Positions 1 through 8,466 are shown, counted from the stretch's first letter. The stretch is 64,000 bases of DNA from Novosphingobium sp. ST904 (GCF_001298105.1 NZ_LGJH01000166.1:248001-312000); one strand, 5' to 3'. Notes: generated by a model from the sequence alone, not told the origin. Translations and numbers: made by a program.

Positions 1-156
1 AGCTTTCCTTCCCGCAGGCCTCTGGCAAGGCTGGATCGCATCATCGTATCCGAACAGTGGCGGATTCTGGGAACAAACGTTCACCACAGCCCCCTTGCGG
101 CGATAGGATCTGACCACCTGCCGGTCTTTGCGTCGCTTGAGTTGCCTAAAAAATAG
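1..156 (+). CDS. Endonuclease/exonuclease/phosphatase family protein, C-terminal fragment
   Basis: The frame is open from the first base and ends in TAG at 154-156, giving 51 residues of a C-terminus; the 5' part lies outside the window. The fragment has PSxxPxxxLDxII near its start and ends with a GSDHLPVFASLEL block. In the EEP (DNase I-like/AP endonuclease) fold the SDH motif supplies the catalytic/metal-binding Asp-His pair and the LD motif is the usual preceding strand. The substrate (DNA, phospholipid or other phosphoester) cannot be told from this piece. The stop codon lies inside a small inverted repeat. Confidence 0.8.
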   Translation, partial: SFPSRRPLARLDRIIVSEQWRILGTNVHHSPLAAIGSDHLPVFASLELPKK

Positions 157-161
157 GCAAC
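141..161. repeat. Perfect 8-bp inverted repeat over the stop codon
   Basis: GTTGCCTA (141-148), five A residues, then TAGGCAAC (154-161) form a perfect hairpin that includes the TAG stop of the preceding gene. It could be a weak terminator, but no T-run follows, so its function is uncertain. Confidence 0.5.
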
Positions 162-242
162 TGCTCAGGAATCGAGCGATGCGTCATGCTGCACTTGCGT
201 TGAACGGAGCGATCAGGCCCTTGAATCCCGTCGTTTGGTAAA

Positions 243-259
243 TTGGCACGGCCTTTGCA
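243..259 (+). promoter_or_regulatory. Sigma-54 (RpoN) -24/-12 promoter for glnK-amtB
   Basis: TGGCACG (244-250), a four-base spacer GCCT, then TTGCA (255-259) match the RpoN consensus TGGCACG-N4-TTGCW in every position, with GG and GC at the canonical spacing. It lies about 50 bp upstream of the PII start codon, as expected for NtrC-activated glnK-amtB operons, so expression under nitrogen limitation is inferred. I could not identify convincing NtrC half-sites upstream by eye. Confidence 0.88.
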
Positions 260-307
260 TTCACTGTTTGGAGCCGGCGCGGGGCCGGTGACAAACAGGG
301 GATAGGC

Positions 308-646
308 ATGAAGTTCATCATAGCCATCATCAAGCCCTTCAAACTCGACGAAGTGCGAGAAGCGCTGGGCGCGATCGGTGTCGCCGGGATGACCGTTTCC
401 GAAGTGAAGGGCTTCGGGCGCCAGAAGGGTCAGACGGAAATCTATCGTGGGGCCGAGTATTCGACCAACATGCTCCCCAAGGTGAAGATCGAAGTGGCAG
501 CGCCCGACGATCTGGCGCCGAAGATCGTGGAAACGATTCAGCAGGTTGCCAGCACCGAAGCCATTGGCGACGGCAAGATCTTCGTCCTCGACCTGGCCTC
601 GGCCGTGCGCATCCGCACCGGCGAATCCGGCGATACCGCGCTTTGA
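308..646 (+). CDS. glnK: PII nitrogen regulatory protein (GlnK/GlnB type)
   Basis: A 112-residue PII protein, the normal family length. It begins MKFIIAIIKPFK and carries the T-loop with QTEIYRGAEY, where Tyr51 is the usual uridylylation site, followed by the B-loop region AIGDGKIFV and the C-loop RIRTGE. PII trimers bind ATP/ADP and 2-oxoglutarate and signal nitrogen status to AmtB, GlnE and NtrB. An AGGGGAT-like ribosome site lies just before the ATG. It is followed 29 bp later by amtB, the classical glnK-amtB pair in which the PII trimer plugs the channel, and is preceded by a sigma-54 promoter. The glnK rather than glnB name rests on this context. Confidence 0.95.
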   Translation: MKFIIAIIKPFKLDEVREALGAIGVAGMTVSEVKGFGRQKGQTEIYRGAEYSTNMLPKVKIEVAAPDDLAPKIVETIQQVASTEAIGDGKIFVLDLASAVRIRTGESGDTAL

Positions 647-675
647 CCGGCGCTTCCGACAGGAGGGAAACCACG

Positions 676-2022
676 ATGAACCGCAAAATTCTTTGCGGCG
701 CCGGCGCTCTTGGTGCGTCGCTGTTCGCCGCCATGCCTGCATGGGCGCAGGAAGCCGCTGCCGCGGCCGCGCCCGTCCCCAATCCCGGTAACAATGCCTG
801 GATGATGACCTCGACCATCCTGGTCCTGCTCATGATCCTGCCCGGCCTCATGCTGTTCTACGGCGGCCTCACCCGCTCGAAGAACATGCTTTCGACGATG
901 ACGCAGATCGGCGCGGCCGCTGCGCTCGCGATGCTGATCTGGGTCATGTACGGCTACGGCCTCGCTTTCGGTCCGGAAGGCAATGCCTTCATCGCCTGGG
1001 GCAAGTTCTTCCTCGCCGGCGTCACGCCTGACAGCACGGCGGCGACCTTCACCAGCGAAGTCATCAGCGAATACGTCTTCATCAGCTTCCAGATGACCTT
1101 CGCCGCGATCACCGTCGCGCTGGTCCTCGGTTCGACCGTCGAACGCATCAAGTTCTCGGCCGTGATGGTATTTGCGGTCGTCTGGCTGACGATCACCTAC
1201 TTCCCGATCGCGCACATGGTTTGGGCAGCTGGCGGCTTCCTGTTCGAAGGCAAGATGTTCGGCACCGAACTCCCTGCCGCTCTCGACTTCGCCGGCGGTA
1301 CCGTCGTTCACATCAATGCCGGTGTCTCGGCGCTCGTCGCCGCGCTGATCCTCGGCAAGCGCAAGGGCTACCCGAACGAGCCGATGCCCCCACACTCGCT
1401 GACGCTGACGATGGTCGGCACCGGGCTGCTGTGGGTGGGCTGGTTCGGCTTCAACGCCGGTTCGGCTCTCGAAGCCAATGGCTCTGCCGCCCTTGCCATG
1501 ATCAACACTTTCGTCGCCACCGCTTCTGCGGGCCTGTTCTGGATGCTCGCAGAGCGTCTCAGCGGCCACAAGGGTTCGGCTCTCGGTTTCTGCTCGGGCA
1601 TCGTGGCGGGTCTCGTCGCCGTTACCCCGGCAGCGGGCAACTCGGGCCCGTTCGGAGCGATCGTTCTGGGCGCCGTCGCTTCGATCATCTGCTTCTTCGC
1701 GGTCAGCAAGCTCAAGCCCGCTCTCGGCTATGACGACGCCCTCGACGCCTTCGGTGTCCACGGGATCGGCGGCATCGTCGGCGCCATCGGCACCGGCATC
1801 GTCTATGCGCCTTCGCTGGGTGGACCCGGCGGCGCCGACTTCTCGATGGGTTCGCAGGTCGCAACGCAGATCATCGCCGTTCTCGTCGCAATCGTCTGGG
1901 CCACCATCGGCACCGTCATCTCGATCTACGTTGCCAAGGCAGTCACCGGCCTGCGCGTCGCTCCGGAAGTCGAGCAGGAAGGCCTCGACATCGGCGAACA
2001 TGGCGAGCGTGCCTACAACTAA
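676..2022 (+). CDS. amtB: Ammonium transporter AmtB
   Basis: A 448-residue Amt/MEP/Rh ammonium channel of the inner membrane. I chose ATG 676 because AGGAGGG lies at 661-667; an upstream in-frame start at 643 would be longer without better support. Residues 1-24 form a cleavable signal peptide ending AWA-Q, as in many Amt proteins, followed by about eleven membrane helices. The two pore histidines are visible in GGTVVHINAG and DAFGVHGIGG. The C-terminal cytoplasmic tail begins around GLRVAPEVEQEGLD, the part that normally contacts GlnK. It is cotranscribed with the upstream PII gene and followed by a strong terminator. Confidence 0.97.
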   Translation: MNRKILCGAGALGASLFAAMPAWAQEAAAAAAPVPNPGNNAWMMTSTILVLLMILPGLMLFYGGLTRSKNMLSTMTQIGAAAALAMLIWVMYGYGLAFGPEGNAFIAWGKFFLAGVTPDSTAATFTSEVISEYVFISFQMTFAAITVALVLGSTVERIKFSAVMVFAVVWLTITYFPIAHMVWAAGGFLFEGKMFGTELPAALDFAGGTVVHINAGVSALVAALILGKRKGYPNEPMPPHSLTLTMVGTGLLWVGWFGFNAGSALEANGSAALAMINTFVATASAGLFWMLAERLSGHKGSALGFCSGIVAGLVAVTPAAGNSGPFGAIVLGAVASIICFFAVSKLKPALGYDDALDAFGVHGIGGIVGAIGTGIVYAPSLGGPGGADFSMGSQVATQIIAVLVAIVWATIGTVISIYVAKAVTGLRVAPEVEQEGLDIGEHGERAYN

Positions 2023-2119
2023 GTTTCAAATCTCCTAGAGCTTGGCGGCGGCGGATACTTCTTCCTCTCCTTACATCCGTCGCCGCCTCCCGGTGTTCCT
2101 CCTGCGAACACAAACTCAA

Positions 2120-2160
2120 GGGCCGGAGCCAGCCGCTCCGGCCCATTTTTCATTCTTTTT
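2120..2160 (+). terminator. Rho-independent terminator after amtB
   Basis: A perfect 10-bp stem GGGCCGGAGC / GCTCCGGCCC (2120-2129 and 2135-2144) with a five-base loop is followed by ATTTTTCATTCTTTTT. This is a canonical intrinsic terminator and separates the glnK-amtB transcript from the second PII gene. Confidence 0.9.
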
Positions 2161-2248
2161 ATTGTCGCGGATTTGCCCAGATTTGTCTTTGTCGCGATGC
2201 CGACAATGTGTGATGTTCTGCCCACAGCCTTCCACCGGGAGATCGGGC

Positions 2249-2587
2249 GTGAAGTACATCATCGCGATCATCAAGCCGTTCAAGTTCACGGAAGTAAGGG
2301 ATGCCCTCTCGGCCGCCGGCGTTTCAGGGCTAACGGTTTCTGAGGTAAGCGGCTTCGGTCGGCAGAAAGGTCAGACCGAAATCTACCGGGGGGCGGAATA
2401 TGCCTCGAGCATGCTTCCGAAGCTGAAGCTGGAAATCGCGGTTTCCGACGCTTTTGCGGTCACGGTGATCGAGATCGTCAAAGCAGCCGCAAGCACCGAC
2501 GAAATCGGTGACGGCAAGATCTTCGTTTTCGATCTGGCAGACGTGCTGCGAATCCGGACCGGCGAACAGGGCGACATCGCGCTCTGA
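2249..2587 (+). CDS. Second PII nitrogen regulatory protein
   Basis: A second 112-residue PII paralogue, about two-thirds identical to the first by eye, with the same T-loop QTEIYRGAEY (Tyr51) and C-terminal RIRTGEQGDIAL. The start is GTG 2249, chosen because it reproduces the family N-terminus (KYIIAIIKPFK) and length exactly; the open frame upstream has no PII similarity. The T-loop downstream stretch differs (SSMLPKLKLEIAVSDAFAV), so partner choice may differ. It lies beyond the amtB terminator, so it probably has its own promoter in 2161-2248. Having PII genes on both sides of amtB is not the commonest arrangement. Confidence 0.93.
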   Translation: MKYIIAIIKPFKFTEVRDALSAAGVSGLTVSEVSGFGRQKGQTEIYRGAEYASSMLPKLKLEIAVSDAFAVTVIEIVKAAASTDEIGDGKIFVFDLADVLRIRTGEQGDIAL

Positions 2588-2608
2588 ACACCGGAAACCG
2601 GCGTCGGG

Positions 2609-3037
2609 TCACTTCCCGGCGGACAGCATGTCGATGAGTTGGCGAATCGGGGAAACGTCGTAACCCGCAGCGGCCGCCTTCGAAGCAATCACGGCAGGGC
2701 TGTCGCCTGCCTTGGCGCGGGCAAGCGCCCAAAGCAGAGTCGAGCGCGTACCCGAACGGCAGTAGGCCAGAACCGGACCTTCCGCAGTATCGAGCGCATC
2801 GGCCATGGCATCGACCTGAGCCTGGCTGAAGCCGCCGTGGCCCACGGGAATCGCGACATAATCGATCCCGGCTGTAGCGGCTTCGGCGGCGATGACGTCC
2901 CCTGCGACCTGGTCTTCGCTTTCGCCCTCGGGACGGTTGTTGATGATCCGCACGATCCCCAGAGCTTTCGCCTCGGCGATGGCATCCGTTCCGATTTGCG
3001 GGCTCGCGAACACGGTCTCGGTGATCTGGCGGAACAT
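2609..3037 (-). CDS. TIGR01244/DUF442 family sulfurtransferase-phosphatase-like protein
   Basis: A 142-residue protein starting MFRQITETVFASPQI and containing the active-site loop YCRSGTRS (Cys93), the signature of the small rhodanese/dual-specificity-phosphatase-like family annotated TIGR01244 (DUF442, beta-lactamase-hydrolase-like domain). The loop C-R-S-G-T-R resembles rhodanese loops, so persulfide transfer is as likely as dephosphorylation. The open frame extends upstream to 3199, but family alignment and a compact N-terminus favour ATG 3037. It ends 21 bp from the convergent PII gene. Confidence 0.85.
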   Translation of the reverse strand: MFRQITETVFASPQIGTDAIAEAKALGIVRIINNRPEGESEDQVAGDVIAAEAATAGIDYVAIPVGHGGFSQAQVDAMADALDTAEGPVLAYCRSGTRSTLLWALARAKAGDSPAVIASKAAAAGYDVSPIRQLIDMLSAGK

Positions 3038-3339
3038 GGGCGCGATTCTCCGGTGTCGAATGGTGTTTGTGGGCACCGGTTCGGCCTGAAATGAGCGCTC
3101 GTCAAGCTCCCAATTCCGACGAAAAGCAAGGTGGAATGCACGGAAAACGCGATATTTCGTCCCTGGCGCGGGAGAATGGGACGTAAATGTGTTCGCCATG
3201 TGGCAGAACCTCGTGTATGAGTCCGGCCTGCAGGTAAAGGTCCGGGGCTTTTCTCGGCTGTTTGCCTGACGGTCGGCGCGGTTCGTCCACGTGTCCGGGT
3301 GTATGCTTTTTGGGGCGCAGCGAAGGTACGTTCGTAAAC
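3038..3339. other. Intergenic region between the divergent DUF442 and cold-shock genes
   Basis: About 300 bp holding the promoters of two divergently transcribed genes. No coding potential that I believe in is present. Part of it is probably the 5' leader of the cold-shock transcript, since such leaders are often long, but I could not define a -10/-35 pair or a leader structure with confidence. Confidence 0.4.
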
Positions 3340-3980
3340 ATGGGTTTTGACAGAGGTCGTCGCGGAAGGGGACGCGACAAGCGCGATAGCTTCGGGGAGA
3401 ACGAGTTCGATCCGTTCTTTGCCGGGCAAGATCGCTTCGGTGGCGGTGACCGCTTCGGTGGCGGCGATCGTTTCGGCGGTGGCGGTATGCCCGCTCAGGT
3501 CGTCGGCCAGGGTCGCGGCGTCGTGAAGTTCTTCAACGGAGCGAAGGGTTTCGGCTTCATCCAGCGCGATGAAGGCGGCGAAGATGTGTTCGTTCACATC
3601 AGCGCTGTCGAGCGTGCCGGCCTTGAAGGCCTGGCCGAAGGCCAGCAGCTCGAATTCCAGCTCGTCGATCGTGGCGGCAAGATTTCGGCCAGCGAACTCG
3701 TCGTTGTCGGCGACGTGATTCCAGTCGCCAAGCGCGAGCCTGCACCGCAGCGTCAGCTGACCGGTGAAAAGGCCAGCGGCACGGTCAAGTTCTTCAACTC
3801 CATGAAGGGCTTCGGCTTCATCACCCGTGATGATGGCCAGCCGGACGCATTCGTTCACATCAGCGCAGTTGAGCGTTCGGGCTTGGCGGTCTGAACGAAG
3901 GCGATCGCGTGGAGTTCGACATCGAGGTCGATCGACGAGGCAAGTACTCGGCGGTCAACCTGGCGCCGCTCCAGGGCTGA
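3340..3980 (+). CDS. Double cold-shock-domain protein, frameshifted in the second domain
   Basis: ATG 3340 opens a protein with a basic N-terminus (DRGRRGRGRDKRD), a DRFGGG repeat linker, a first cold-shock domain (RGVVKFFNGAKGFGFIQ, DVFVHISAVE) and a second one (GTVKFFNSMKGFGFIT, DAFVHISAVE). RNP1/RNP2 aromatic residues for RNA/ssDNA binding are intact in both. As read, the frame stops at 3894 right after ERSGLAV. Adding one G near 3885 restores LNEGDRVEFDIEVD and the normal end APLQG at 3980. The missing base lies in a G-run and parallels many others in this window, so a sequencing error is likelier than a truncated gene. Confidence 0.85.
3430..3483 (+). repeat. Three 18-bp in-frame tandem repeats encoding DRFGGG
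   Basis: Three near-identical 18-bp units (3430-3447, 3448-3465, 3466-3483) encode DRFGGG repeated in the N-terminal linker of the cold-shock protein. Arg/Gly-rich spacers of this sort are common in RNA-binding proteins; third-position differences show that the repeat is not completely recent. Confidence 0.9.
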
Positions 3981-3994
3981 TCCTGCCTGCAACG

Positions 3995-4015
3995 CCCCCG
4001 GTGTTTGACCGGGGG
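3995..4015 (+). terminator. Hairpin terminator after the cold-shock gene
   Basis: CCCCCGGT (3995-4002) pairs perfectly with ACCGGGGG (4008-4015) around a five-base loop, 15 bp past the restored stop codon of the cold-shock gene. No long T-run follows. Confidence 0.65.
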
Positions 4016-4038
4016 ACTGCAAACACCTAAAAGCGCGC

Positions 4039-4067
4039 AAATGGCGGTCCGGTTAGGGCCGCCATTT
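4039..4067 (+). terminator. Second hairpin terminator upstream of argD
   Basis: AAATGGCGGTCC (4039-4050) pairs with GGGCCGCCATTT (4056-4067) over 12 bp with one G-T wobble, then GTCGTTT. The A-rich and T-rich flanks make it a plausible terminator. It insulates argD from the cold-shock transcript. Confidence 0.7.
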
Positions 4068-4127
4068 GTCGTTTCCGATTCACGTTTTCACGTTCACGTC
4101 ACTGATTCGTTATCGAGGAATTCCATC

Positions 4128-5318
4128 ATGTCGATCACTCCGCTGATGCCCGTGTATCCCCGGTGCGGCGTTCGGCCCGTTCGCGGCGAGCATTGTCACC
4201 TCATCAGTGAAGACGGTCGCCGATTCCTCGATTTTGCAAGCGGGATAGCGGTCAACCTGCTGGGTCATTCGCATGAAGGCCTGATCGGTGCGATCCAGAA
4301 GCAGGCCGAGACGCTCATGCACGTTTCGAACCTTTACGGTAGCCCCCAAGGCGAAGCGATTGCCACCCGCCTGACCGAACTGACCTTCGCCGATACGGTG
4401 TTCTTCACCAACTCGGGCGCCGAAGCGGTCGAATGCGCTATCAAGACTGCGCGTGCTTATCATCAGCACGTCGGCAACGATCACAAGTTCGAGCTGATCA
4501 CGTTCAAGAATGCCTTCCACGGCCGGACGATGGCGACGATCAGTGCGTCCAATCAGGACAAGATGCACAAGGGCTTCCTGCCACTGCTGCCCGGTTTCAA
4601 ATATGTCGAGTTCGACGATCTGGAAGCCGCAAAGGCCGCTATCGGCCCGAATACCGCAGGCTTCCTGGTTGAGCCGATTCAGGGCGAAGGCGGCATCCGC
4701 ATCGCTTCGGACGAATTCCTCCAGGGCCTGCGCGCACTTTGCGATGAGCATGACCTGATGCTGGTGTTCGATGAAGTTCAGAGCGGCGTCGGTCGTGCCG
4801 GTACGCTCTACGCCTACGAGCAGTACGGGATCGTGCCCGATATCATGTCTACCGCGAAGGGCATCGGCGGCGGCTTCCCCGTCGGCGCCTGCCTTGCCAC
4901 CGAAAAGGCCGCGCGCGGGATGGTATTCGGAACGCATGGTTCGACTTATGGCGGTAATCCTTTCGCCATGGCGGCGATCGGTGCGGTGCTCGACGTCGTG
5001 GCCGATGAGGCATTCCTTGCCGATGTGCGCGCAAAGGGCGAGCGACTGCGTTCGCGGCTCGAACAGTTCATCGGCAACTATCCCGATCTGTTCGATTCGG
5101 TGCATGGCCGCGGCCTGTTCATCGGCATGAAGCTGAAGATGGAGCCGCGGGCTTTCGTTGCCCATATGCGTGACAACCATCAGGTGCTCACCGTTTCGGC
5201 CGGTGACAATGTGGTCCGCGTTCTGCCGCCGCTCGTCATCGACGACAGCCATATCGACGAATTCATGGAGAAGCTGTCCGCCGCGGCGGCGAGCTACCAG
5301 CCCCAAGAGGTCGCCTGA
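4128..5318 (+). CDS. argD: Acetylornithine aminotransferase
   Basis: A 396-residue class III PLP aminotransferase that converts N-acetylglutamate semialdehyde to N-acetylornithine in arginine synthesis, and may also act in lysine synthesis. ATG 4128 follows a GAGG box; the longer open frame from 4005 has no family similarity. Visible motifs are FTNSGAEAVECAIK (cofactor phosphate), NAFHGRTMAT, VFDEVQSGVGRAG (the PLP-ring Asp) and STAKGIGGGFPVGA with the Schiff-base lysine. The gene is followed two bases later by argF, so the pair is an operon. Confidence 0.96.
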   Translation: MSITPLMPVYPRCGVRPVRGEHCHLISEDGRRFLDFASGIAVNLLGHSHEGLIGAIQKQAETLMHVSNLYGSPQGEAIATRLTELTFADTVFFTNSGAEAVECAIKTARAYHQHVGNDHKFELITFKNAFHGRTMATISASNQDKMHKGFLPLLPGFKYVEFDDLEAAKAAIGPNTAGFLVEPIQGEGGIRIASDEFLQGLRALCDEHDLMLVFDEVQSGVGRAGTLYAYEQYGIVPDIMSTAKGIGGGFPVGACLATEKAARGMVFGTHGSTYGGNPFAMAAIGAVLDVVADEAFLADVRAKGERLRSRLEQFIGNYPDLFDSVHGRGLFIGMKLKMEPRAFVAHMRDNHQVLTVSAGDNVVRVLPPLVIDDSHIDEFMEKLSAAAASYQPQEVA

Positions 5319-5320
5319 AG

Positions 5321-6244
5321 ATGCGGGATTTCCTCAATCTGAGTGATGCCGGCGGGCCTGCGCTCGCCGCGATGATCAACGATGCGATCGACCGGAAGTC
5401 CGCGCGCAAGGCCTGGCCGAAAGGCCAGGTCGACGCCGATGCTCCGCTTGCGGGCCATGTGCTTGCCATGATCTTCGAGAAGAACTCGACCCGCACGCGC
5501 GTCTCGTTCGACATGGCGATGCGTCAGCTCGGCGGCAGTGCGCTCATTCTCGAAGCGGGCAGCACCCAGATCGGTCGCGGCGAGACGATCGCCGATACCG
5601 CCCGCGTGCTCAGCCGGATGGTCGATGCGATCATGATCCGTACCGACGATCACGCCAAGATCGAGGAACTGGCGCACTATGCCGAGGTTCCGGTTATCAA
5701 CGGGCTGACGGATCTTTCCCACCCCTGCCAGATCGTTGCCGACTTGCTGACGATCGTCGAGGGCGGCTTTGCGCTTCCGGGGCTCCAGCTGGCCTGGCTT
5801 GGCGATGGCAACAACGTTGCCAACTCGCTGATCGAGGCGGCAGGGCTGATGAAATTCACGATCCGCATCGGCGGCCCTGCGGGCTACGAGCCGGATACTG
5901 AATTCATCGCGCGCGCTCGTGCGGCGGGCGGCGAGGTCATTCTGACGCAGGACCCGGCCGAAGCGGTTGCAGGTGCCCAGGTCGTGGTTACCGATACCTG
6001 GGTGTCGATGGGGCAGCCGGGCGGCGAGAAGCATGTTGCAGCCATGCAGCCCTATCAGGTCAATCAGGCGCTGATGGCGGCTGCGAATCCGGGCGCCATG
6101 TTCCTCCACTGTCTTCCCGCCCACCGCGGCGAGGAAGTGACGGATGACGTGATCGACAGCACTCAGTCCGCAGTATGGGACGAGGCCGAAAACCGCATCC
6201 ATGGACAGAAGTCCGTGCTGCTGTGGGCGCTTGGCAAGCTGTGA
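5321..6244 (+). CDS. argF: Ornithine carbamoyltransferase
   Basis: A 307-residue cytoplasmic enzyme that condenses ornithine and carbamoyl phosphate into citrulline. The carbamoyl-phosphate site STRTRVSF, the HPCQ motif, the ornithine-side SMG loop (VSMGQ) and the catalytic HCLPAHRGEEVT are all present. The C-terminus (SVLLWALGKL) has normal length. It sits directly between argD and hslO with a GTGA overlap to the latter, so all three are probably on one transcript. Confidence 0.96.
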   Translation: MRDFLNLSDAGGPALAAMINDAIDRKSARKAWPKGQVDADAPLAGHVLAMIFEKNSTRTRVSFDMAMRQLGGSALILEAGSTQIGRGETIADTARVLSRMVDAIMIRTDDHAKIEELAHYAEVPVINGLTDLSHPCQIVADLLTIVEGGFALPGLQLAWLGDGNNVANSLIEAAGLMKFTIRIGGPAGYEPDTEFIARARAAGGEVILTQDPAEAVAGAQVVVTDTWVSMGQPGGEKHVAAMQPYQVNQALMAAANPGAMFLHCLPAHRGEEVTDDVIDSTQSAVWDEAENRIHGQKSVLLWALGKL

Positions 6245-7149
6245 GCGACGATCTTCTCCCTCGGGACGACGATACCGGCTTCGATCGGGTGCTGGCGTTC
6301 ACCGTGCCTTCGCGCCATGCGCGCGGTCGTGTGGTGCGCCTTGGCCCTGTGCTGGAAACGGTACTCTCGGCCCATAGCTACCCCAAGGCGGTCAAGCACG
6401 TCCTGGCCGAAGCATTGGTGCTGACGGCCCTGATGGGGTCGCTTCTGAAGGAGGAGGGCGCTCAGCTGACCTTCCAGGCGCAAGCCGAAGGCGGAGCTGT
6501 GGATCTGCTCGTTTGCGACTATCGGGGCGGCGAACTTCGCGGTTATCTGCGACATGACCCGGTTCTGGCCGAGAAGCTGGAAGAGGACTGCTCGCTCGAA
6601 ACGATCTTCGGCAAGGGCTATCTTGCGATCACCTTCGATCTGGACGTCTCGAACGAGCGCTACCAGGGCGTGGTGCCGCTTGAAGGCGCATCGCTTGCCG
6701 AAGCCTGCCAGAGCTATTTCGCCCAGTCCGAGCAGGTTCCGACGGTGATCCGCATTGCCGTCCGTTCCAATGGCCCGCGATGCGTTGCGGGCGGCCTGCT
6801 CGTCCAGCATTTCCCGGATGGCGAGGAAGGCAAGGAGCGCCTTCACGTCAAGGAACAGCACCCCGATTGGGAGCATGTCTCGATCATGGCGGGCAGCGTT
6901 CAGGCGGGAGAACTGGTCGATCCGGTGCTCAATCTGGAGCAGCTCGTCTGGCGCCTGTTCCATGAAGAGGATATTATCCGGGTGGAGCCGCTGGCGCCGT
7001 TGACGCGGGGCTGCCGATGCTCGGTGGAATACTACCAGAATATCCTTGGACGGTTTCCCGAGACCGAGCGGGCGGATATGCGCGATGAAACCGGTATGGT
7101 TCCGGTAGATTGCGCGTTCTGTTCGAAGATATTGCACGTCCCTGTCTGA
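6241..7149 (+). CDS. hslO: Redox-regulated molecular chaperone Hsp33
   Basis: A 302-residue Hsp33. GTG 6241 overlaps the argF stop (GTGA) and begins SDDLLPRDDD, a normal family N-terminus. The redox switch is visible as CxC in GCRCSVEYY (about residues 258-260) and CxxC in DCAFCSKIL (about 291-294), which bind zinc when reduced and form disulfides on oxidation, activating holdase function. Coupling of hslO to argDF appears in other sphingomonads as far as I recall; no biochemical link is implied. Confidence 0.95.
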   Translation: MSDDLLPRDDDTGFDRVLAFTVPSRHARGRVVRLGPVLETVLSAHSYPKAVKHVLAEALVLTALMGSLLKEEGAQLTFQAQAEGGAVDLLVCDYRGGELRGYLRHDPVLAEKLEEDCSLETIFGKGYLAITFDLDVSNERYQGVVPLEGASLAEACQSYFAQSEQVPTVIRIAVRSNGPRCVAGGLLVQHFPDGEEGKERLHVKEQHPDWEHVSIMAGSVQAGELVDPVLNLEQLVWRLFHEEDIIRVEPLAPLTRGCRCSVEYYQNILGRFPETERADMRDETGMVPVDCAFCSKILHVPV

Positions 7150-7215
7150 ACATATCGGGCCGTTGCGGACCTGTCGGTGCGGGGCATGCTTGTCTTGCCG
7201 GTCGGGAGTACCGAT

Positions 7216-7695
7216 ATGGGGCGGATGACCACGGGTAAAGCACGAGGTCTTGCGCCAACGCGCGCGAGGGGCCGCAAATTCGACTGGACGAAACGCAGGG
7301 CAGCGACGGTAGCATTGGCAGCCGGGGCATTGCTGCTGCTTGGATCGGGCGCGCAAGGGCAGAAGCGATCGCTTGCGATGCTGGACCAGCTGGAGCCGGG
7401 CTCCTGGGAACTGCGTGAGCACGGCGAGAGCAGCGTCACGCGCAACCTTTGCATCGGAAATGGCAGGCAGCTGATTCAGCTCCGGCATCAGGGGATTCCT
7501 TGCCGCGCGGTCGTGGTTGAGGACACGGCGAACGAAGTCGTCGTCCAGTATACCTGTCGCGGGCAGGGCTATGGCCGAACGCGGGTTCGGCGTGAGACCA
7601 ATGGGCTGATCCAGATCGACAGTCAGGGGATCGTCAGCGGACTTCCCTTCGTTGTCACCGCTGAGGGACGGCGGACCGGTTCCTGCCGGAACTGA
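7216..7695 (+). CDS. Small secreted protein, DUF3617-like
   Basis: A 159-residue protein of unknown function. I chose ATG 7216 because GGAG lies at 7204-7207; in-frame starts at 7177 and 7186 are also possible. A basic stretch followed by RRAATVALAAGALLLLG makes a signal peptide or anchor. The mature part opens LDQLEPGSWELREHG and has four cysteines. The 'PGsWe' opening followed by a cysteine-containing module resembles the DUF3617 periplasmic family, but this is a weak call. It lies between hslO and queC on the same strand. Confidence 0.65.
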   Translation: MGRMTTGKARGLAPTRARGRKFDWTKRRAATVALAAGALLLLGSGAQGQKRSLAMLDQLEPGSWELREHGESSVTRNLCIGNGRQLIQLRHQGIPCRAVVVEDTANEVVVQYTCRGQGYGRTRVRRETNGLIQIDSQGIVSGLPFVVTAEGRRTGSCRN

Positions 7696-7747
7696 CGCTG
7701 CCGGCTGGTGGTTGTCATCGCTTCGGCGAAGGCTTAGCGAAAGAACC

Positions 7748-8443
7748 ATGCAGGATACTTCAACGCTTTCAGGCCGCAAGGCGGTCGTCCTTCTCTCAGG
7801 AGGACTGGATTCGATGGTTTCGGCGGGGCTCGCACGAGAGGCGGGCTATTCCATCAATGCGCTGACGATCGACTATAACCAGCGTCATCGGTGCGAAATC
7901 GATGCCGCCGGCAAGATCGCCGCTTTCCTTGGCGCCGAACGTCATGTCGTGCTTCCGCTCGACTTGCGCCAGTTCGGCGGGTCTGCGCTGACGGACGATA
8001 TCGAGGTGCCGAAGGATGGCGTCGGTCCCGGTGTTCCGGTGACGTATGTTCCCGCGCGTAACCTCGTTTTCCTGTCGCTTACGCTGGCTTGGGCCGAGGC
8101 GATCGGGGCTTCCGATATATTCATCGGCGTGAACGCGCTGGACTATTCGGGCTATCCCGACTGCCGTCCCGAATTCATCTCGGCGTTCGAGAACATCGCG
8201 ACCCTGGCGACCAAGGAAGGCGACGAGGGCACGAAGTTCAGCATTCACGCGCCGCTGCAGTTCCTCGGCAAGGCGGATATCGCCCGCGAGGCGGATCGCC
8301 TTGGGCTGGATGCCGGCATGAGCTGGTCGTGCTACGACCCGCAGCCGGATGGCCGCGCCTGCGGAGAGTGTGACAGCTGCCGCCTGCGAAAGGGCGGCTT
8401 TGCCGATGCGGGGCTGATCGATCCTACACCTTACGCCGCCTGA
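7748..8443 (+). CDS. queC: 7-cyano-7-deazaguanine synthase QueC
   Basis: A 231-residue enzyme that converts 7-carboxy-7-deazaguanine to preQ0 with ammonia and ATP in queuosine biosynthesis. The N-terminal PP-loop LLSGGLDS (about residues 15-22) binds ATP. The C-terminal zinc site is visible as SWSCYDP...ACGECDSCRLRKGGF with four cysteines. YVPARNLVFLS and GVNALDYSGYPDCRPEFI are family signatures. Start ATG 7748 reproduces the normal N-terminus; the open frame upstream (from 7652) overlaps the preceding gene and is not used. Confidence 0.96.
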   Translation: MQDTSTLSGRKAVVLLSGGLDSMVSAGLAREAGYSINALTIDYNQRHRCEIDAAGKIAAFLGAERHVVLPLDLRQFGGSALTDDIEVPKDGVGPGVPVTYVPARNLVFLSLTLAWAEAIGASDIFIGVNALDYSGYPDCRPEFISAFENIATLATKEGDEGTKFSIHAPLQFLGKADIAREADRLGLDAGMSWSCYDPQPDGRACGECDSCRLRKGGFADAGLIDPTPYAA

Positions 8444-8466
8444 TCTTTTTCAGAGCTGAAATTACG

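Noticed and set aside
538..2001. 487-residue frame antisense to amtB
   Set aside because: Extremely Asp/Arg/Gly-rich, no domain, lies wholly opposite a full-length AmtB; typical high-GC mirror frame.
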